64,000 bases of DNA from positions 29,064,361 to 29,128,360 of the forward strand of contig JAAONU010000003.1 of assembly GCA_012932295.1 (NCBI GenBank). Reading direction: 5' to 3'. Within the stretch, counting starts at the first letter, position 1. Each line of letters starts with the position of its first letter. Under the pieces are notes generated by a model, which searched no databases, was not told the origin of the DNA, and saw only the letters and a program-made list of their open reading frames with translations. Made by a program: the position numbers and the translations under genes. Shown one piece after another: positions 1 to 13,413 of this stretch. Source of the stretch: Cyclina sinensis (taxonomy: Eukaryota > Mollusca > Bivalvia > Venerida > Veneridae).

Positions 1-286
1 CAGACGAAACTGCAACTGATTTTATTCTTTAAAATTTGACATGAATTTCACGATCTCCAAGCAGGATCAGTGTAACGTAACATTAGAAAAAAAAATGTAC
101 AAAAAAGCAGCTTTAATAAAATCAGGTGATTGGTTATAAAGTATCGTACTTAATGTTGAAAGGTAAACAATATTAAATAGAATTTAAAATACATATAAAC
201 TCAAGTCTCAGTGACTACTTAAAAAACGGCATCTTAAGACATTTTTATCAGCGGCTACGAAATGAATTTCGATATTTCCTTTTCAG

Positions 287-3200
287 ACCTGTTAGAGCTC
301 GTCTAAGTATTCATACAAACCTTGGGATGTTAGGACGTCGATACCCGCACAGATGTGAGTACCATGTTGGCTATGACGACAGCGGAAAGTTACTCGGCAT
401 TGATGTGAAGATATACGAAGGTCAAGGCTATTTGCCCAACGAAGACTCCGTAACCTTCTTCATAGGATTCATTGATAACGGTAAATTTACCCATGTTGTT
501 ATAATACTGTGAAGAAACAGGAAAATACTAGTATCATCTTGAAGGGACATAGTTGAGTTTAGGTTCATTGAATGGTTGATAATCAGCTAAAAGCGTGATT
601 GATGTATATATGTTACAGTCAATCTGTGGAGTTTAGCCTTTTCGTGAAATGACCAAATTCACTCAGTCATTTTTTTCATGATGTGGCTGAAATTTCCATG
701 TCAATGTTACACAGATTGGCTGGTGCAGTTTCAGCCAATCTGTGTAATAATGTCTTGGGTTTTATAAGGAGTTTGATCTCATTAATAGTATAGTTTGTTT
801 GATAAAATGAATAGAAAAAGCATGTATATCTTCATTTTTTACTCAAGAATAATTGTTACATAGAGAGACAAGTGTTTTAAGGTAGCCGGGCACCACAGGT
901 ACTAAGGGGCTACCCCCAGTCCGCCAGCTGGGAACGTTTGAAACATTCCAAAAAACGCCTAGATGTGATCTGGTTTTGTTCGATGTGATTGTGGAAATGG
1001 TAAAAAACAATGTCAGACATATAAAAGTGTTCTAAGGCTGGTAAAATGTGTAATAGCAGATGCCACAGCAGTCTCCCATGTAAGAATTAATAGCTTCATG
1101 AACATTGTATGTGATGTGGAAAATGTACATTACTAGAATGTCAGTAATCTGATGTGCTTCAAAATTGTGCTTTTATTATGTTTAAACAGTGTACACAACT
1201 TTTATAAAAAAAAAAAAAAAAAAAAAAAAAGATGTTGTTAACATTAGTCTTAGTCTTGTTTCTTAAAGGTATATTTCTTCTATCAGCTGAGTTATTAAAA
1301 CTTTTGTTGCACCATCTCCAACTACAACAACAGATGGTTAGCAGTCAGAATTGAACCACTCATTTTAACTTACCTCCATGACAAACATTCCCATGACAAA
1401 TCCTTATGCCATACTCCAAGCCATTACCAAACATCAAAAGGACAGAACTAATTGTGGAAATCACCCTTCTTATTCCCTTCCCAAAGACTTTTGATTTTAG
1501 TCATGAAATGGCTGGAGCGTCATGAAAAGCCTGAAATATTTAGCCATTTCATGTAATGGCTGAGTGAATTGGTCATTTCATAAAAAGGCTAAATTTTTTA
1601 GCCATTTTATGAAATGGCTGATTTCAGAGATTGACTGTAATATATCTAAAATGTATTTTATTTCATCTTTTGTTATAATTATTATCCTTCATAATTTCAG
1701 CGTATTACTGTGCGAATTGGAAAATCAGCGTTGAAGCGATGCGGCTGAACACTGCTATGAATACAGCCTGCAGGGCACCCGGTATGTTGTCATAGAAATA
1801 TCAGGAAAATTACTAACATAGAGCAGTTTATCTAAAACACCACGTGAAAAAGATAAGATAAAATCCAAATGAAGCCAAAACTTTTCAAGTGTTTGTGAAG
1901 TATATTTTGTTAACCAATCTATGGCGTTTCGTTCCGGATAGAATCTAGGTAACTTATACTATTTTTTTCAGTGTGCTGAATGTACTAAATCGATTTTTTT
2001 TACTTGTTAAAAGTTTCCACACCCGCTGTATTGATGGTAGAACACATTATTGAGAAAGTTGCCAGATCACTGGGAAAAGATCCTTCTGTGGTGAAACAGC
2101 TTAACTTCTACCAAGAGGGGCAGGTATTCCCCTTTTTTTGTAAAAGTTCCGTCAAAACGTTAGTCATCCATTGTTAGTATATTATTTTATAATTTATATC
2201 GATTAAGAAACACATTGACATTTAAGAAATTTACATTAATCCCGCTCGCTGACTGCTTGTTGGCTTCAAACCGGTGCTCGCGTCGGAATAGTGGAAAACG
2301 GAGAGTAACTTGGGATCTTCACCTCTGGTGGGATTTGTAGCAGCGATATTTGGATCGGATGTCCGGCGATATATCCCTTCGTCCATTGCCTCATTACTAG
2401 GCGTGTGAACCATCAGCTTCAGTGTTGCCCTCTGTCTTAGTGGAACCTAGTCAGATCTTCTTAGCTAAGGGGACTAGAAAACACGTAATTCCTTAGGTCT
2501 ATCGGTTCACGCAGTTTTTTTTTTTTTTGGGGGGGGGGGGGGGGGGGTGAGGGTGAAGAATTCGATCAGTCCTAAGAACCTTAGTAAGCACTCTGCAAGA
2601 TTCCCTCCCGGGTATCAGTAGAGTGGAGCCGTAACTAAGTTGATAAAACTTGTGACTCAACCTTTTTGCATTGACTTGTATCTGAATATGAGTTTGACTA
2701 TTGTAATAGCAATAAAATATATTTAAAATGAAGTAGTGCGTAGCAACATCCATTTATATGAAAATACAACACTGACGATTTAAACGCTCTTTGCTTCGTT
2801 TGTAAAATCCAAAATCAGTTCCATTAAAACAATTAAGAACCACAATTCATGTTTCTTTTACCGAGACTCTGAAAAAACTATTACGACGTATCACTCCAAT
2901 GGGAACTTAAGTGTGGGGTAACCATTCTACAAACTATCAACCAAACTGTGTTTATATCATACAGACTCCTATCTCTGCTTCGTGACTGCTTCAACTACAG
3001 TTCTGGCGTGTGTTGTTATAGTAGTGACAACAGATAAAGAAATTATACTGTTAAACTATGTCATCGACGGTGACAATTTTCATAGATATAACAAAAGAGG
3101 AGCGGGCATTTTATAAATGGAGTCACTATCGTACAGAAAGACCTGAATACCATGGTATTTTAAGTCTGTTCTACAGAACATAGTCACTTTTTCTGTGAAT

Positions 3201-6200
3201 AATGACCGGTGAGTCATTATGCTTCGGGGTCAAAATAATTCTTTATACCGTGCAAGTGGTTAAAATTACATTTGTCTACTGACTAAAATTAAAAAGACCC
3301 AGCGGTCTTTGCTGGGTTACCCTTATAAACCGTCAACGAATTCAAAATTCTGCAATCGATTAGAAAAAAACATCATTTCAACAACTAATTGTTCATTTTT
3401 CTATGATTTAGAAAACTCTGGCTGGTAAAGTATTGACTCACTGCAACCTGAATGCTGTCATGACGGAACTGATGACGTCAGCACAAGTTACCACACGGCA
3501 GTCTCTTTTCACGTTCTTTAACAAGGTTCGCGTCTACTCTTTTGAATATTCATAACATCATTCTTAATTCAGGAACAAAATAGACCCATAGACCCTACTT
3601 TTAAAGAATTTGTAAAAAAGAAGAAAATAAACAGAAAAAAACAACAACCAAAAACAATCTCCAGGGCCTTCCATAATTAAAATTTTGAGCAGCTACTTAA
3701 CAGTAACATAAAATCGTGTTTTCATATACATGTAGTAAATATAGTAACTGGGTAATAAGAATGTATTCTAGGACAATCGGTGGAAGAAAAAGTCGTTGGC
3801 TGTTGTTCCAATCAAGTTTGGTCTGTCCTATTTGTACAGTATGTTCTCTGTAACCGTATCCATTTACGGCAAGGACGGATCCATCTCCGTATGTCACGGG
3901 GGTGTAGAAATGGGACAAGGTATCAACACAAAGGTAAGCATACAGTATGGCCATTGCAGTAAGTATTACAAAGACCATTTTCTTTGTAATTTTCATCAGT
4001 GTACTTTTTTTCCAATCTTATACTTATACTATCATCTTGACTTTTAAGAATTTTGAATTTCACCGTTTTCCATTTATATGTTTTATCTCGCTCATTTCTA
4101 ATTTCACGGAAGCATAAGCACCCTCTGCTAGAAATCTTCAAAAATCAATTCGTGTTTAAAAACATAATAATGATATACTGAATGCTGATCGTACATGTAT
4201 TCTACAGAGAGCTTTCAGAACTAAGTATTAAATTGCAGTGGGTAAAATTTTAAGCTACTAAGAGCCCGCTGGTACTTTCATGTTGTTCACGGTAACAATG
4301 GTTTTATTCTACGACATAGGTAGCCCAGGTGGTGGCATATGAACTCGGAGTGCCTATTGACCTGATCAGTATAAAGACAACCAACTCTACCATGTGTGCC
4401 AATAATGCCACCACTGGTGGTAGTATAACAAGTGAGGAGTGCTGTAAGGTTAGAATATACTCCAGGAACTTTCACATTCTCTCACTATCAAGCAAGATCT
4501 TGTTACATTTTAAAATAAACTATTTTCAACAACAATAGAAGTCCCGACATTGTTGTTGATGTAATCAAACATATTCTGTCTGTTTCAAATTTTTAAATCT
4601 TTGTTTGTAAAAGAAACAGGTAAAATTTACTTTATATAATTAAAATAGTTTAAATATTGGTTTATATTTTTGTATTCTCAAGTTTTAACCTGTTCTTTTA
4701 TTGTTGAACTTCACCTGATTAAATATCACTTCAAAAGGAAAGGCTGTTAAAAATAGTTTGCTGTTGTTTGGTACCTTCTGGAAGTTAGAGGACTATCTCA
4801 GATACCCATTTTGATGTTCTAGGGCGCTATACATTGTTGCCAGGAGCTCATTTCTAATATGAAACCAGTGAAAGACAAGATGACAAGCCCCACTTGGCAA
4901 GAGCTAGTAAATAAATGTTACTCCTCAAACGTAGTGCTTACATCGCAGTACACGTAAGTTGCCATAAGTTATATCGATTACATTTGTTTCCATGCATACA
5001 AAATTTACAAACTTACAGTGTAATTAGAAGTGCTTTAGACAGATCATATAAACTGAGTTCCGGACAGATCGTTTAAACTGAGCTCCGGACAGATCGTATA
5101 AACTGAGCTCCGGACAGATTGTATAAACTGAGCTCCGGACAGATCGTATAAACTGAGCTCCGGACAGATCGTGTAAACTGAGCTCCGGACAGATCGTATA
5201 AACTGAGCTCCGGACAGATCATATAAACTGAGCTCCGGACAGATCATATAAACTGAGCTCCGGACAGATCATATAAACTGAGCTCCGGACAGATCGTATA
5301 AACTGAGCTCCGGACAGATCGTGTAAACTGAGCTCCGGACAGATTGTATAAACTGAGCTCCGGACAGATCATATAAACTGAGCTCCGGACAGATCGTATA
5401 AACTGAGCTCCGGACAGATCATATAAACTGAGCTCCGGACAGATTGTATAAACTGAGCTCCGGACAGATCGTATAAACTGAGCTCTGGACAGATCGTGTA
5501 AACTGAGCTCCGGACAGATCGTGTAAACTGAGCTCCGGACAGATCATATAAACTGAGCTCCGGACAGATCATATAAACTGAGCTCCGGACAGATCGTATA
5601 AACTGAGCTCCGGACAGATCGTATAAACTGAGCTCCGGACTAGTACAAACTCCTATGTCTTATATAGGAGGTTCAATACCTCTATTCTGTCGCCACTGTA
5701 AGTTGTTTTAAACGTTAAATAAATTATAATTATAATTATAATTTATATAATATATATTGGTGACCGGTGAAAATATATCGTCCGCCATTTTTTGAGATTA
5801 TAATACATGACAGCACATGTTCTGTGTTTGTTTTAGCGTGGCAGGTTCACCTCTGTCAAGTGGTGGTGATGCGTTTGACTACTACTCATACGGTGCCACG
5901 TGTTCCGAAGTGGAACTTGATGTGCTCACGGGGGAATACCAGGTGAATAGGGTGGACATAGTGTACGACTGCGGGGAAAGGTTTGTCTTTTTATTTAAAT
6001 TATAGTCTGTTCACTACAGAGTACTAGTATTTTACTTATTAGTTTGAACTTCCAGAATTTTTGCATGGTTTCTGTGATATTTAACCTGGAGTAGAAAACA
6101 GAAGTATTATACTGTTTTTTAAAACAGATTTTACTTAACATGAAATGAGAAATAAGTAAAAATATGTTCTGAGATTTCTTTTTTTCTCTTTTTTTTTATT

Positions 6201-8355
6201 AAATCTCATCCTAGTTTTCCGTAAAAATATGTTGATTAGACATTTTCTCGATTAACTCAGACAAAAACAAACGCATTCTTTTCTTAATCATTAGAAATCC
6301 TGGTCAACAATGAGAATTGATAAAACATATCGATCAGTTAAAACTAGAACAACAACAACAACATTATTTATTTATTTTACCAAAAGTCTGAACCCAGCAG
6401 TGGATATAGGTCAAGTAGAGGGCTCCTTTATAATGGGGTTAGGTTACAGTACCACAGAAGAGATTGCTTATGACCCAAAGACTGGGAAAATGCTTAACAA
6501 CGACACATGGGTAAGGCTTGCATACTCAATTTCCTGATTGTGTGAAAAGGACGAATATGCTATAAAATAACCAAGTGAATAAGCCTGCACCAAACCCCTC
6601 TTATCTAACTAACAGTAATGGGAAAACAAACAGATATAAGTAATTATGTCTTTACGTCAATAATAGTCTATTGGAAATGTTTTAGTTTAAAACGACACAG
6701 TTCTTATGCCGACGACAATATGAAAACACACCGTCGGTTTGAAAACTGAGTTAATTTTAGGTGTAGAGTGTGGTACTTGAATAAACATTATTCGCATGTC
6801 AGGAGACTTTTAACACCTAATCTGGATGAAGAGCTGGTGTTAAAGATCCAGCTATGATTCTTCTTACTCACAAGAGTTGTTGAAAGTTTTATGGTGTAGA
6901 TGCAGAGAGTACACTTCTATTCGCCAAATCATTTATTCTAAGTGTCGGACCTACGTAACTATTTTATCATAAATAAATTTCAGTCTCGCAATACTCTGCC
7001 TTCCATTCCTCTGAGTAAATGATATGATAGATATACGGTCATATGTCATATTACAGGGCTATCATCCACCGACAAACAAGGATATACCCATTGACTTTAG
7101 GGTTAGCTTGTTAAAGAACGCCCCAAATCCGTCAGGTGTACTTAGGTCAAAAGGTGAGAATAAAATAAAACATGTAAATGTATTTGCAACCTGGCGTAAA
7201 TAAAGACATTTGTTGAAGAAGCCTCAAGTTTTGTGACTGTATTGTTTACAATTAAAACTGGTGTTTTTAGTAAGTAAATTTCCAAAATAAAACAAAATTT
7301 GGTGTAACCTGCAGACCTTTTCACAAAAAAATCTTACGACAATTTTTTTTCGTAAGAGAAATCTTACGATAAATATCCTTTTCACAAAAATTCGTAAGAA
7401 AATCTTAGTTGTAAAATCTGTCTTAACCTAACGATTGGTGTTACCAGTTCGTAAGTGTAAAATGTTACATTTACAAGTAAAATGTATCATAAGTTTTTAT
7501 CTTGAATAAGAATTATCAAAAGATAAAAAATTTAACTTACGATTGGTTTTGTGAAATGACATAAGATTTCACTTACGATTATCGTAAGTCAAAATCTTAA
7601 GATAAATCGTAAGATTTTTTGTGAAAAGGTCTGCCGTCTTGGCGTCAAGAAGTAAAATACAAGTAAAATTATCTTCTTTTTGAAATATACTATATTATAT
7701 ATACTAAACTATATTTCTATAGTATCGAAAACATAAAGTAAGATAAATATATATATGAAAAAAGAATTAAACTCGTACCTGATAACTTAAAAAAAGACGA
7801 CCACTCTTTAACAATAACAGTTAGAGTGCCAATAAATTCTGTATTTGTTATTTCTTCCCAGCAAGCGGAGAACCCCCACTGAACACAGCCTGCTCTGTAT
7901 ACCTTGCTCTGAGAAACTGTATAGAGGAGGCCCGCAAGGACGCTGGACAAACCGGCGAATTTGACTTCCGTAAGTGTTTCTCTTTTTTCCCCCCTCTTGC
8001 TCTAAATTGTTTTTTTTTTTCATTTTTAGTGTTACACCTAATGAAAATTTCTTAAACTCAGCTAAGGGCATATTTTTTCACCTTGTTTTCTGTATACATT
8101 AATATATCACTCATTATAATGTTACAGGCTTATGTAAAATTCATAATTGTTGTCCTTTTATACCTTCTTGGTGAATATTTCTCGCTCTGTTAATAACATT
8201 CCATATCCCTCTTGTACTCTTGTACTTTTTATTCAAAGATAACAGTGGGAAACAATTTGAAGTATTTGCTTTTTCAAAATCTTTTAGAACCTCCTGCAAC
8301 AATAGAAAAGGTACAGCGAGCATGTTTGGTGGACCCCTCACAGTTCTCCATATAG
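287..8355 (+). CDS. Aldehyde oxidase / xanthine dehydrogenase-type molybdenum hydroxylase, C-terminal 12 exons (5' part outside window)
   Basis: Exons: 287-480, 1701-1781, 2014-2123, 3412-3525, 3772-3933, 4320-4448, 4823-4953, 5837-5980, 6387-6510, 7057-7153, 7862-7969, 8288-8355 (stop TAG). All junctions are AG/GT and phases match, giving 486 residues, about the last third of a ~1,330-residue enzyme. This is the molybdopterin-binding part; family members oxidise purines or aldehydes in the cytosol. Recognisable blocks in order: [16 protein letters not shown], the Arg-containing TACRAP motif, [12 protein letters not shown], the [17 protein letters not shown] block, [13 protein letters not shown] and, near the end, SGEPPLNTA, whose Glu is the general base of the family. 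TACRAP is followed by VSTPA where xanthine dehydrogenase has a GFGGPQ-type stretch, so an aldehyde-oxidase-like paralogue is more likely; substrate cannot be decided here. The FeS and FAD domains lie upstream of the window. Confidence 0.93.
613..1640. mobile_element. ~1 kb DNA transposon/MITE with terminal inverted repeats, in an oxidase intron
   Basis: The left end begins TTACAGTCAATCT and the right end (1628-1640) is AGATTGACTGTAA, its reverse complement. The similarity continues inward for about 60-100 bp with gaps: GAAATGACCA followed by TTCACTCAG reads inward from the left end and its reverse complement from the right. The right arm is itself full of small palindromes built on ATGAAATGGCT. 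No transposase ORF is visible. A poly(A) run at 1207-1230 lies inside. The target duplication is unclear because the flanks are TATA-rich. Confidence 0.7.
2231..2510 (-). other. GC-richer, exon-like block on the minus strand inside an oxidase intron
   Basis: This ~280-bp block is clearly richer in G+C than the intron around it. Read on the minus strand, one frame (2231-2413, open somewhat further upstream) gives a plausible polar peptide containing [17 protein letters not shown] and ending in a TAA stop. I do not recognise the family. It is followed at 2516-2547 by a T run and then a G run. It could be an exon of an antisense gene, a captured gene fragment or an unrelated repeat. Confidence 0.25.
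2514..2547. repeat. Homopolymer tract: T run followed by G run
   Basis: About 15 T are followed directly by about 20 G. Lengths of such tracts are often mis-assembled. Confidence 0.9.
5038..5640. repeat. 25-bp minisatellite, about 24 copies
   Basis: The unit is GACAGATCGTATAAACTGAG plus CTCCG, repeated without interruption in the intron between oxidase exons 4823-4953 and 5837-5980. Copies differ almost only at a few sites (GATC/GATT, GTATA/ATATA/GTGTA, rarely CTCCG/CTCTG or TTCCG). Each copy carries GAGCTC. The open frames across it are a by-product of the repeat. Confidence 0.97.
7311..7634. mobile_element. Foldback MITE of about 324 bp
   Basis: The left end GCAGACCTTTTCACAAAAAA is matched at the right end by its reverse complement, TTTTGTGAAAAGGTCTGC. 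The interior contains repeated CTTACGA and TCGTAAG words, so most of the element can fold on itself. No ORF and no certain target duplication. It lies in the intron between oxidase exons 7057-7153 and 7862-7969. Confidence 0.75.
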
Positions 8356-8936
8356 AGAGCAAGGACAGTACCCCACTACTGGATGCAGTATAAGATAACA
8401 TTTAGTGATTTCAACTTAGTGCATTCATGAACAGATGATTATTTTGATCTTAACTTTACTGAAATTTTCCATTTATAATGTCAAGAGAAGTAATTTTAAG
8501 GAAATCATGTACACAGATGGGACAGTGCAATATACTAGTAATATACGAGTATATTCGTATATGTCGTATATGAGAAATAGTTTATTGAAAGCATTCTGAC
8601 TAGTTATGTAGCTGATAAGTTTGTTTCTGTTTATCCGAATATTTTAAACACTTAGTCTGTGACAAATCAGGATTTTTAAAGGTAAACAGACATGACTGTG
8701 TTCGTCTGATGAGAGCATAATTTGGATTTTGTATCTTATTTTAAAATTGTTTGATAAATGGTTCAGTCTTTCTCGTTTCAAACACTTGTTCTTCTTCAGA
8801 GAAATGTGAACACATATTGCTTGAGTTGCAATATTACTCTAGTTAGATCAAGCAAAACTACGTTCGTTCAATTTATTTTGGAACTGGTTTATATTTACTG
8901 TCATGTTTTTCATTGATTTCCTACTGTCGATGTATA
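8356..8936. other. 3' flank of the oxidase gene; no gene seen
   Basis: AT-rich sequence after the stop codon, presumably holding the 3' UTR. I saw no convincing AATAAA close to the stop and no repeat structure. Confidence 0.5.
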
Positions 8937-8938
8937 TA

Positions 8939-10262
8939 CGAGGTGTATTAGAACTTCGTGGGCTTTTTGTATATTGAATTACTTTTCCGACATATATTCA
9001 CTGTTTATTGATTAAAGCAACTTTGGGTTGTGTTTAACAAGTCCACCAAAGTAGAATTATGTTATGTTTTATAAAAAGTTTCGACTGCGATTCTTTGTTT
9101 ATGTTCACACCTTGCTCGACGACTTTCTTTATTATTAATAGCAATTATTGACATTTGCCGTATACCGTTATTATTATTATTATTATTATTAAAAGTTACT
9201 TCTGTTTGTATCACGTCATGACACCATTTCCTGCAGTTGTAAGTGTGTTCTACTTGAGATTTACATCACAACATCAGTTCTTGCTGACGAACTTGGCCAA
9301 TGTGTTCATGGCGTCGATGGTGGGGGGCGGTGATGAAGTTTGCGAAGATGAAAGCAAAATTCCGTTAAAATTTCTACAGCAGTATGGCAAATGTTGCAGC
9401 CGATCTCTAGTGTTTAGGTGACATGCAATGCTTCGGGGTGAACGAGAAAGTGGATCTGGCGATGCTTGTTGCGGTCGGGCATCGCAAGTGAAATCAGTAG
9501 TGAAGGAAAATGTTTCCTGAATTCAAGGCCCAGCTGCTTTGGAATCATTTTCACTTGGCTTAACAAGTTCAGATTGAAACATAAATAACAATAACAATTT
9601 TTTTTATAGGGATATGATAATGGATAGCCCGCGATAGTGAATGTGTTGCTCTTCACGATGACTATGTTGAGAAAGTGTGAATATTTTGACGTCGACGTCT
9701 AAAATATCGTCATATTGTGCGCCGTATAGGCTTTGGTGGTTTTCTGTTATTTATTGTAAAACCTTTCTTATTCCATGTTTTATTATGAAATTAGCCTATG
9801 ATATGAAAACTTGTCATGTTGTTTTATCGTCTGGCAACAATTTTTGGAAAATGTACAAAATGTCCACGAGCTTCAGAGACACTTCTCGTAGGTCTTCTCT
9901 GAGTTTATAAGACAAAAACAATACTAGGCTTCACTGTTTCTATGATATTTCGATTATATGAAAAATCTATAAATATTTGAATATTTCTGGCTTATAATCA
10001 TGTAGACGTGTATTAAAGTTATTCACAAAACATACCAGTATCAGTTCATGAGCCCTTGCTGCACACTTTGTTACTTAGTTTATACTGATTTGAAGAATTT
10101 ATCTCTGAGAGGTCAATCTTCAAAGTCCCGTCTTCGTGATACAAGTGCAGTAGGAAAGACAAACAGCCTGTAACATTTCCAGTGACGTACAATAAGGCTT
10201 AAAATGTAGCGGTTATTGGAAGAAAATCAAAGCGCTGACGCACCGAACTTTTGAACTCAAGA
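8939..10262. mobile_element. Probable degraded mariner-type transposon (~1.3 kb)
   Basis: The left boundary, after a TA, reads CGAGGTGTATTAGAACTTCG and continues TGGGCTTTTT, a mariner-like inverted repeat. The right boundary at about 10220-10262, read on the minus strand, gives GAGTTCAAAAGTTCGGTGCG, an imperfect match. Length fits a mariner. At about 9425-9520 (+) a broken frame reads GERESGSGD..GRAS, reminiscent of the mariner linker normally reading RESxxDxxxxGRP. The coding region is broken by stops. The call rests on weak similarity at three places. Confidence 0.42.
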
Positions 10263-11064
10263 TAAAGCAAGTTAATACAATATATCGTGTATAAGATCTT
10301 ACAAAACTTGTATGTAGGGAATCGCACAACACATTTCTTCAAATACAATTGATATTGTTCAGTTAATTTATATCACCTTATCATTTTTGTCAAACAGACC
10401 AGGACATTTTAGGATGTAAATGAGAAAAAAAGAAAAGTAAAACTTCGCTAAATGGTTAACACTTGGTGATATTAACGATGTATATTCTAAAAACGAAATG
10501 CCACGTGGCTTTTATTTTTGCTGTTTATAAAAAGCTGTGTGACTGTTGGATTTATAATGATTGCCAAAGCAACAATTAATATGTCCAGCTGTGGGAAAGG
10601 ACTTCGAGGAAAGCTATTACTTTTTGTATAGGTAATATCTGAAACAACAATTTTGTTGTGAAGTTTTTTAACTTGAACATTGACCATAATTTACAAAAAA
10701 ATTTAAGATTCTTTGTGACTTGCCTTTGTCGTATTATAGAGTCTTCACACAAGAAGAATTTAGAGATACGACAGCTAAGAAACATATTAAATTATAATCA
10801 TTTAACTTTATGACGTCATACGAACATCCTCATCATTAGGGCTATCTATGCATAACATATGTGCTTCGCACAGAAAACTCTGTACTTTAACTGATCTCTT
10901 TACACATAAATATTGTAAAGATATTTCGGACTGAAGCCTGCAAATATGTTCTGTATTGTTACAGCAGGGTCTTTGAAAGATCCTGGTTTCAGTTTGCAAT
11001 CTGTTTTCGAAGAATTTAACGACACATCTTAAATATCCAGCGCTTAGAGGCAACCGCTATTGTT
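10263..11064. other. Intergenic, no gene seen; polyadenylation signal for the upstream minus-strand gene
   Basis: Nothing recognisable except TTTATT at 11065-11070 (AATAAA on the minus strand), about 275 bp beyond the stop of the gene ending at 11344. It is a reasonable poly(A) signal for that gene. Confidence 0.45.
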
Positions 11065-11343
11065 TTTATTCATAAGTCAACTAACGCATAAGACGTATTA
11101 CCAAGAAAAGGCGATTTTTCCACTGTCATCTATTTCTATGCGAAAACATCGCAGGTAAAGAACAACATTTTAGAGCATTTTGGGCCTTATGTGTTGGCCC
11201 CAAAAAATGGCGCTGATATTCTAACCCTTGTCAGCAGGGAAAATTCCCCCCCCACACACACATACATCAATAAATAAATAAATAAACTATGAAATGGATG
11301 CAAAGCAAAGACGGGTCTTTTTTTACAGTTTTTTCTTTCATTT

Positions 11344-13345
11344 TTACAATGACACTTTTGGTAATGCTTCTACATTCTCTTTGAACGGGATGCTATATCT
11401 TCCTCTAGGATTTACTTTCAAAGAACTGACCTCATCAAAGGCACTCACATCGAGCACATGCAATACACCGTTTTCGTCGATATGTTTTTCTTCTGTTTTT
11501 TCAGTGACAGGTTCTTGCGCGGTTACGCATGCGTCGCCAATACCACGTGATTTGTTGCTTCGGAGCTCTGCACTAAGGTCATTGATGTATTTGTTGTTAA
11601 GGAAGTCGTCATACCATGCTTTTTCGATAATTCTAACTTTCTCCATTTCTTCTTTCACTTTTTCGATTTCTTCAGCGAACTTTTTCTGCTCTTCCTTGAA
11701 AAAAAGAAATTTATATCACTGCAAAAGCAATGAGTAAAACAAAATTGATGTTTATGAGACGTCTGGTTCAACATCTTAAACGGAGGAAAAAGTTCAAAAC
11801 ACAAATATCCAGTTACAAAAAGACTGTTTCGGATGACTTCAGAATGAATCGGAATGATAGAATCACAAGACAAAAAGGAAGTGGCACGACAGTAAATTGA
11901 GAAGACTGAAACTCAGATGTAATTAACTGCATTTTTAATATGTTTGCTCTGATCTTTCACATTTCTGTTTTGGTTAACTGTACAAAAAGGAACCGCGATC
12001 AGTTATGAAGATAACGCGTGTGAAGATTTGAGAGAAAACTCTCAAACTGTACAACAAGCGTTGCGTTCGAATGAGTACCATGCCTCTGGCAGGGCCTCAA
12101 AAATGTTAAAGATTTGTGACAAACAAACAAACACAGACAGACAGACCAAAAGAATATGCTCCCTCCGAGGGCATTATAAAAATCGTACGAAAACCAGCCA
12201 TTTCGAATCGAGGAAAAAAATATGTCAGGCATATTCGCAACCACTTAGGTCATGTGTGTAAAGTGTAATGTAAATCCAATGACAACTCTTAAAAGAAGCT
12301 CGCTCAAGGAAACGTGTCTTGCAATAATTTAGGTATGAAATGCAGTATTAGCGATCATACTAATGAAATTATGTCCGACATTATTAAAGAACTAATGACA
12401 GGACGAAAACTTCAGAAAAAGTTTACCTTTATTTTTACATGCTGATTACGAGCTGTTTCAAAGTCTATGACTACATTACCGACGCCGATAGTTACCGTGT
12501 GTCTGTTGAATGGGAAGTCACACCGAGGCTGTTGTTGAAACGAAGCTTAGTTAAACATGAACACTAAGTGCGTCTGCTTATAAACTAGTTTACCAATGGT
12601 GTTACAGTTTAGTTTGAACTTTAAACAAATCTCTATGTGTAAAGATCTTACTGGAGTCTTATAATTTTTTTTTAAAGAAATTGTAAAATTTCTATGCCCA
12701 GTTGTAAAAAGTATCATATAACAGTCATATCATAGACAGTATACTATAATAAAAATTTAGGCATTAAAATGGACCTACCACGTTGTTCATGGCAACGAAT
12801 GAAGGCTCTAACTTAAAATCACGCGTATATTCCTGTCTTAACATCTCACTGATTAAATGTGAGCCTCGTGGACTTTCTGCAAGCACAAAACACGTACAAA
12901 TAAGTAAAGATAAAGCAAAAACATATCAACTAACATCGACCGTTTGCTGCTTCTACCAATCACTTCATCTCTATGTTTGGTGGTCTCAACGAAGTAAATA
13001 TTAACGGATCTGCTGTTTTTTCTCTCATGGTTTACAGATATCGCGGACTGAAGAAGTCTTGGAATATTTATACAGCAAGATTAGCCGAAACATAACGTTA
13101 ACTCTGAGAACGAAGGATGTAGTGCCGCTTCTTTTCTTTGTATTAAAAATTGAACTATAATTTCATTTACCTTTATCAGTTTCCACAGGGTCGAACAGTT
13201 TATTGTAGTCTGCTTTTCTGATGAATTCTCCGTCTGACATTGGTCCTTCTGACCTACAGTATAAAAATAAAACAGATAAATCTGCCGATAAAATTTGTTC
13301 AGCCAAGAAAATAAAAAATAAAAAAATAAAGAAAAGTAAAAAGCT

Positions 13346-13413
<68 letters not shown>

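Noticed and set aside
890..1000. GC-rich hairpin-like stretch (GTAGCCGGGCACCACAGG ... GGGGCTACC) as an RNA gene
   Set aside because: It lies inside the 613-1640 transposon and matches no RNA family I know.
5044..5572. Minus-strand open frames with repeated [14 protein letters not shown] peptides
   Set aside because: They follow the 25-bp minisatellite in an intron; copies in three frame phases give the periodic peptide.
6310..6386. ATG-initiated frame ahead of the oxidase exon at 6387
   Set aside because: It is intron sequence that happens to be open; the acceptor at 6385-6386 joins in phase with the previous exon.
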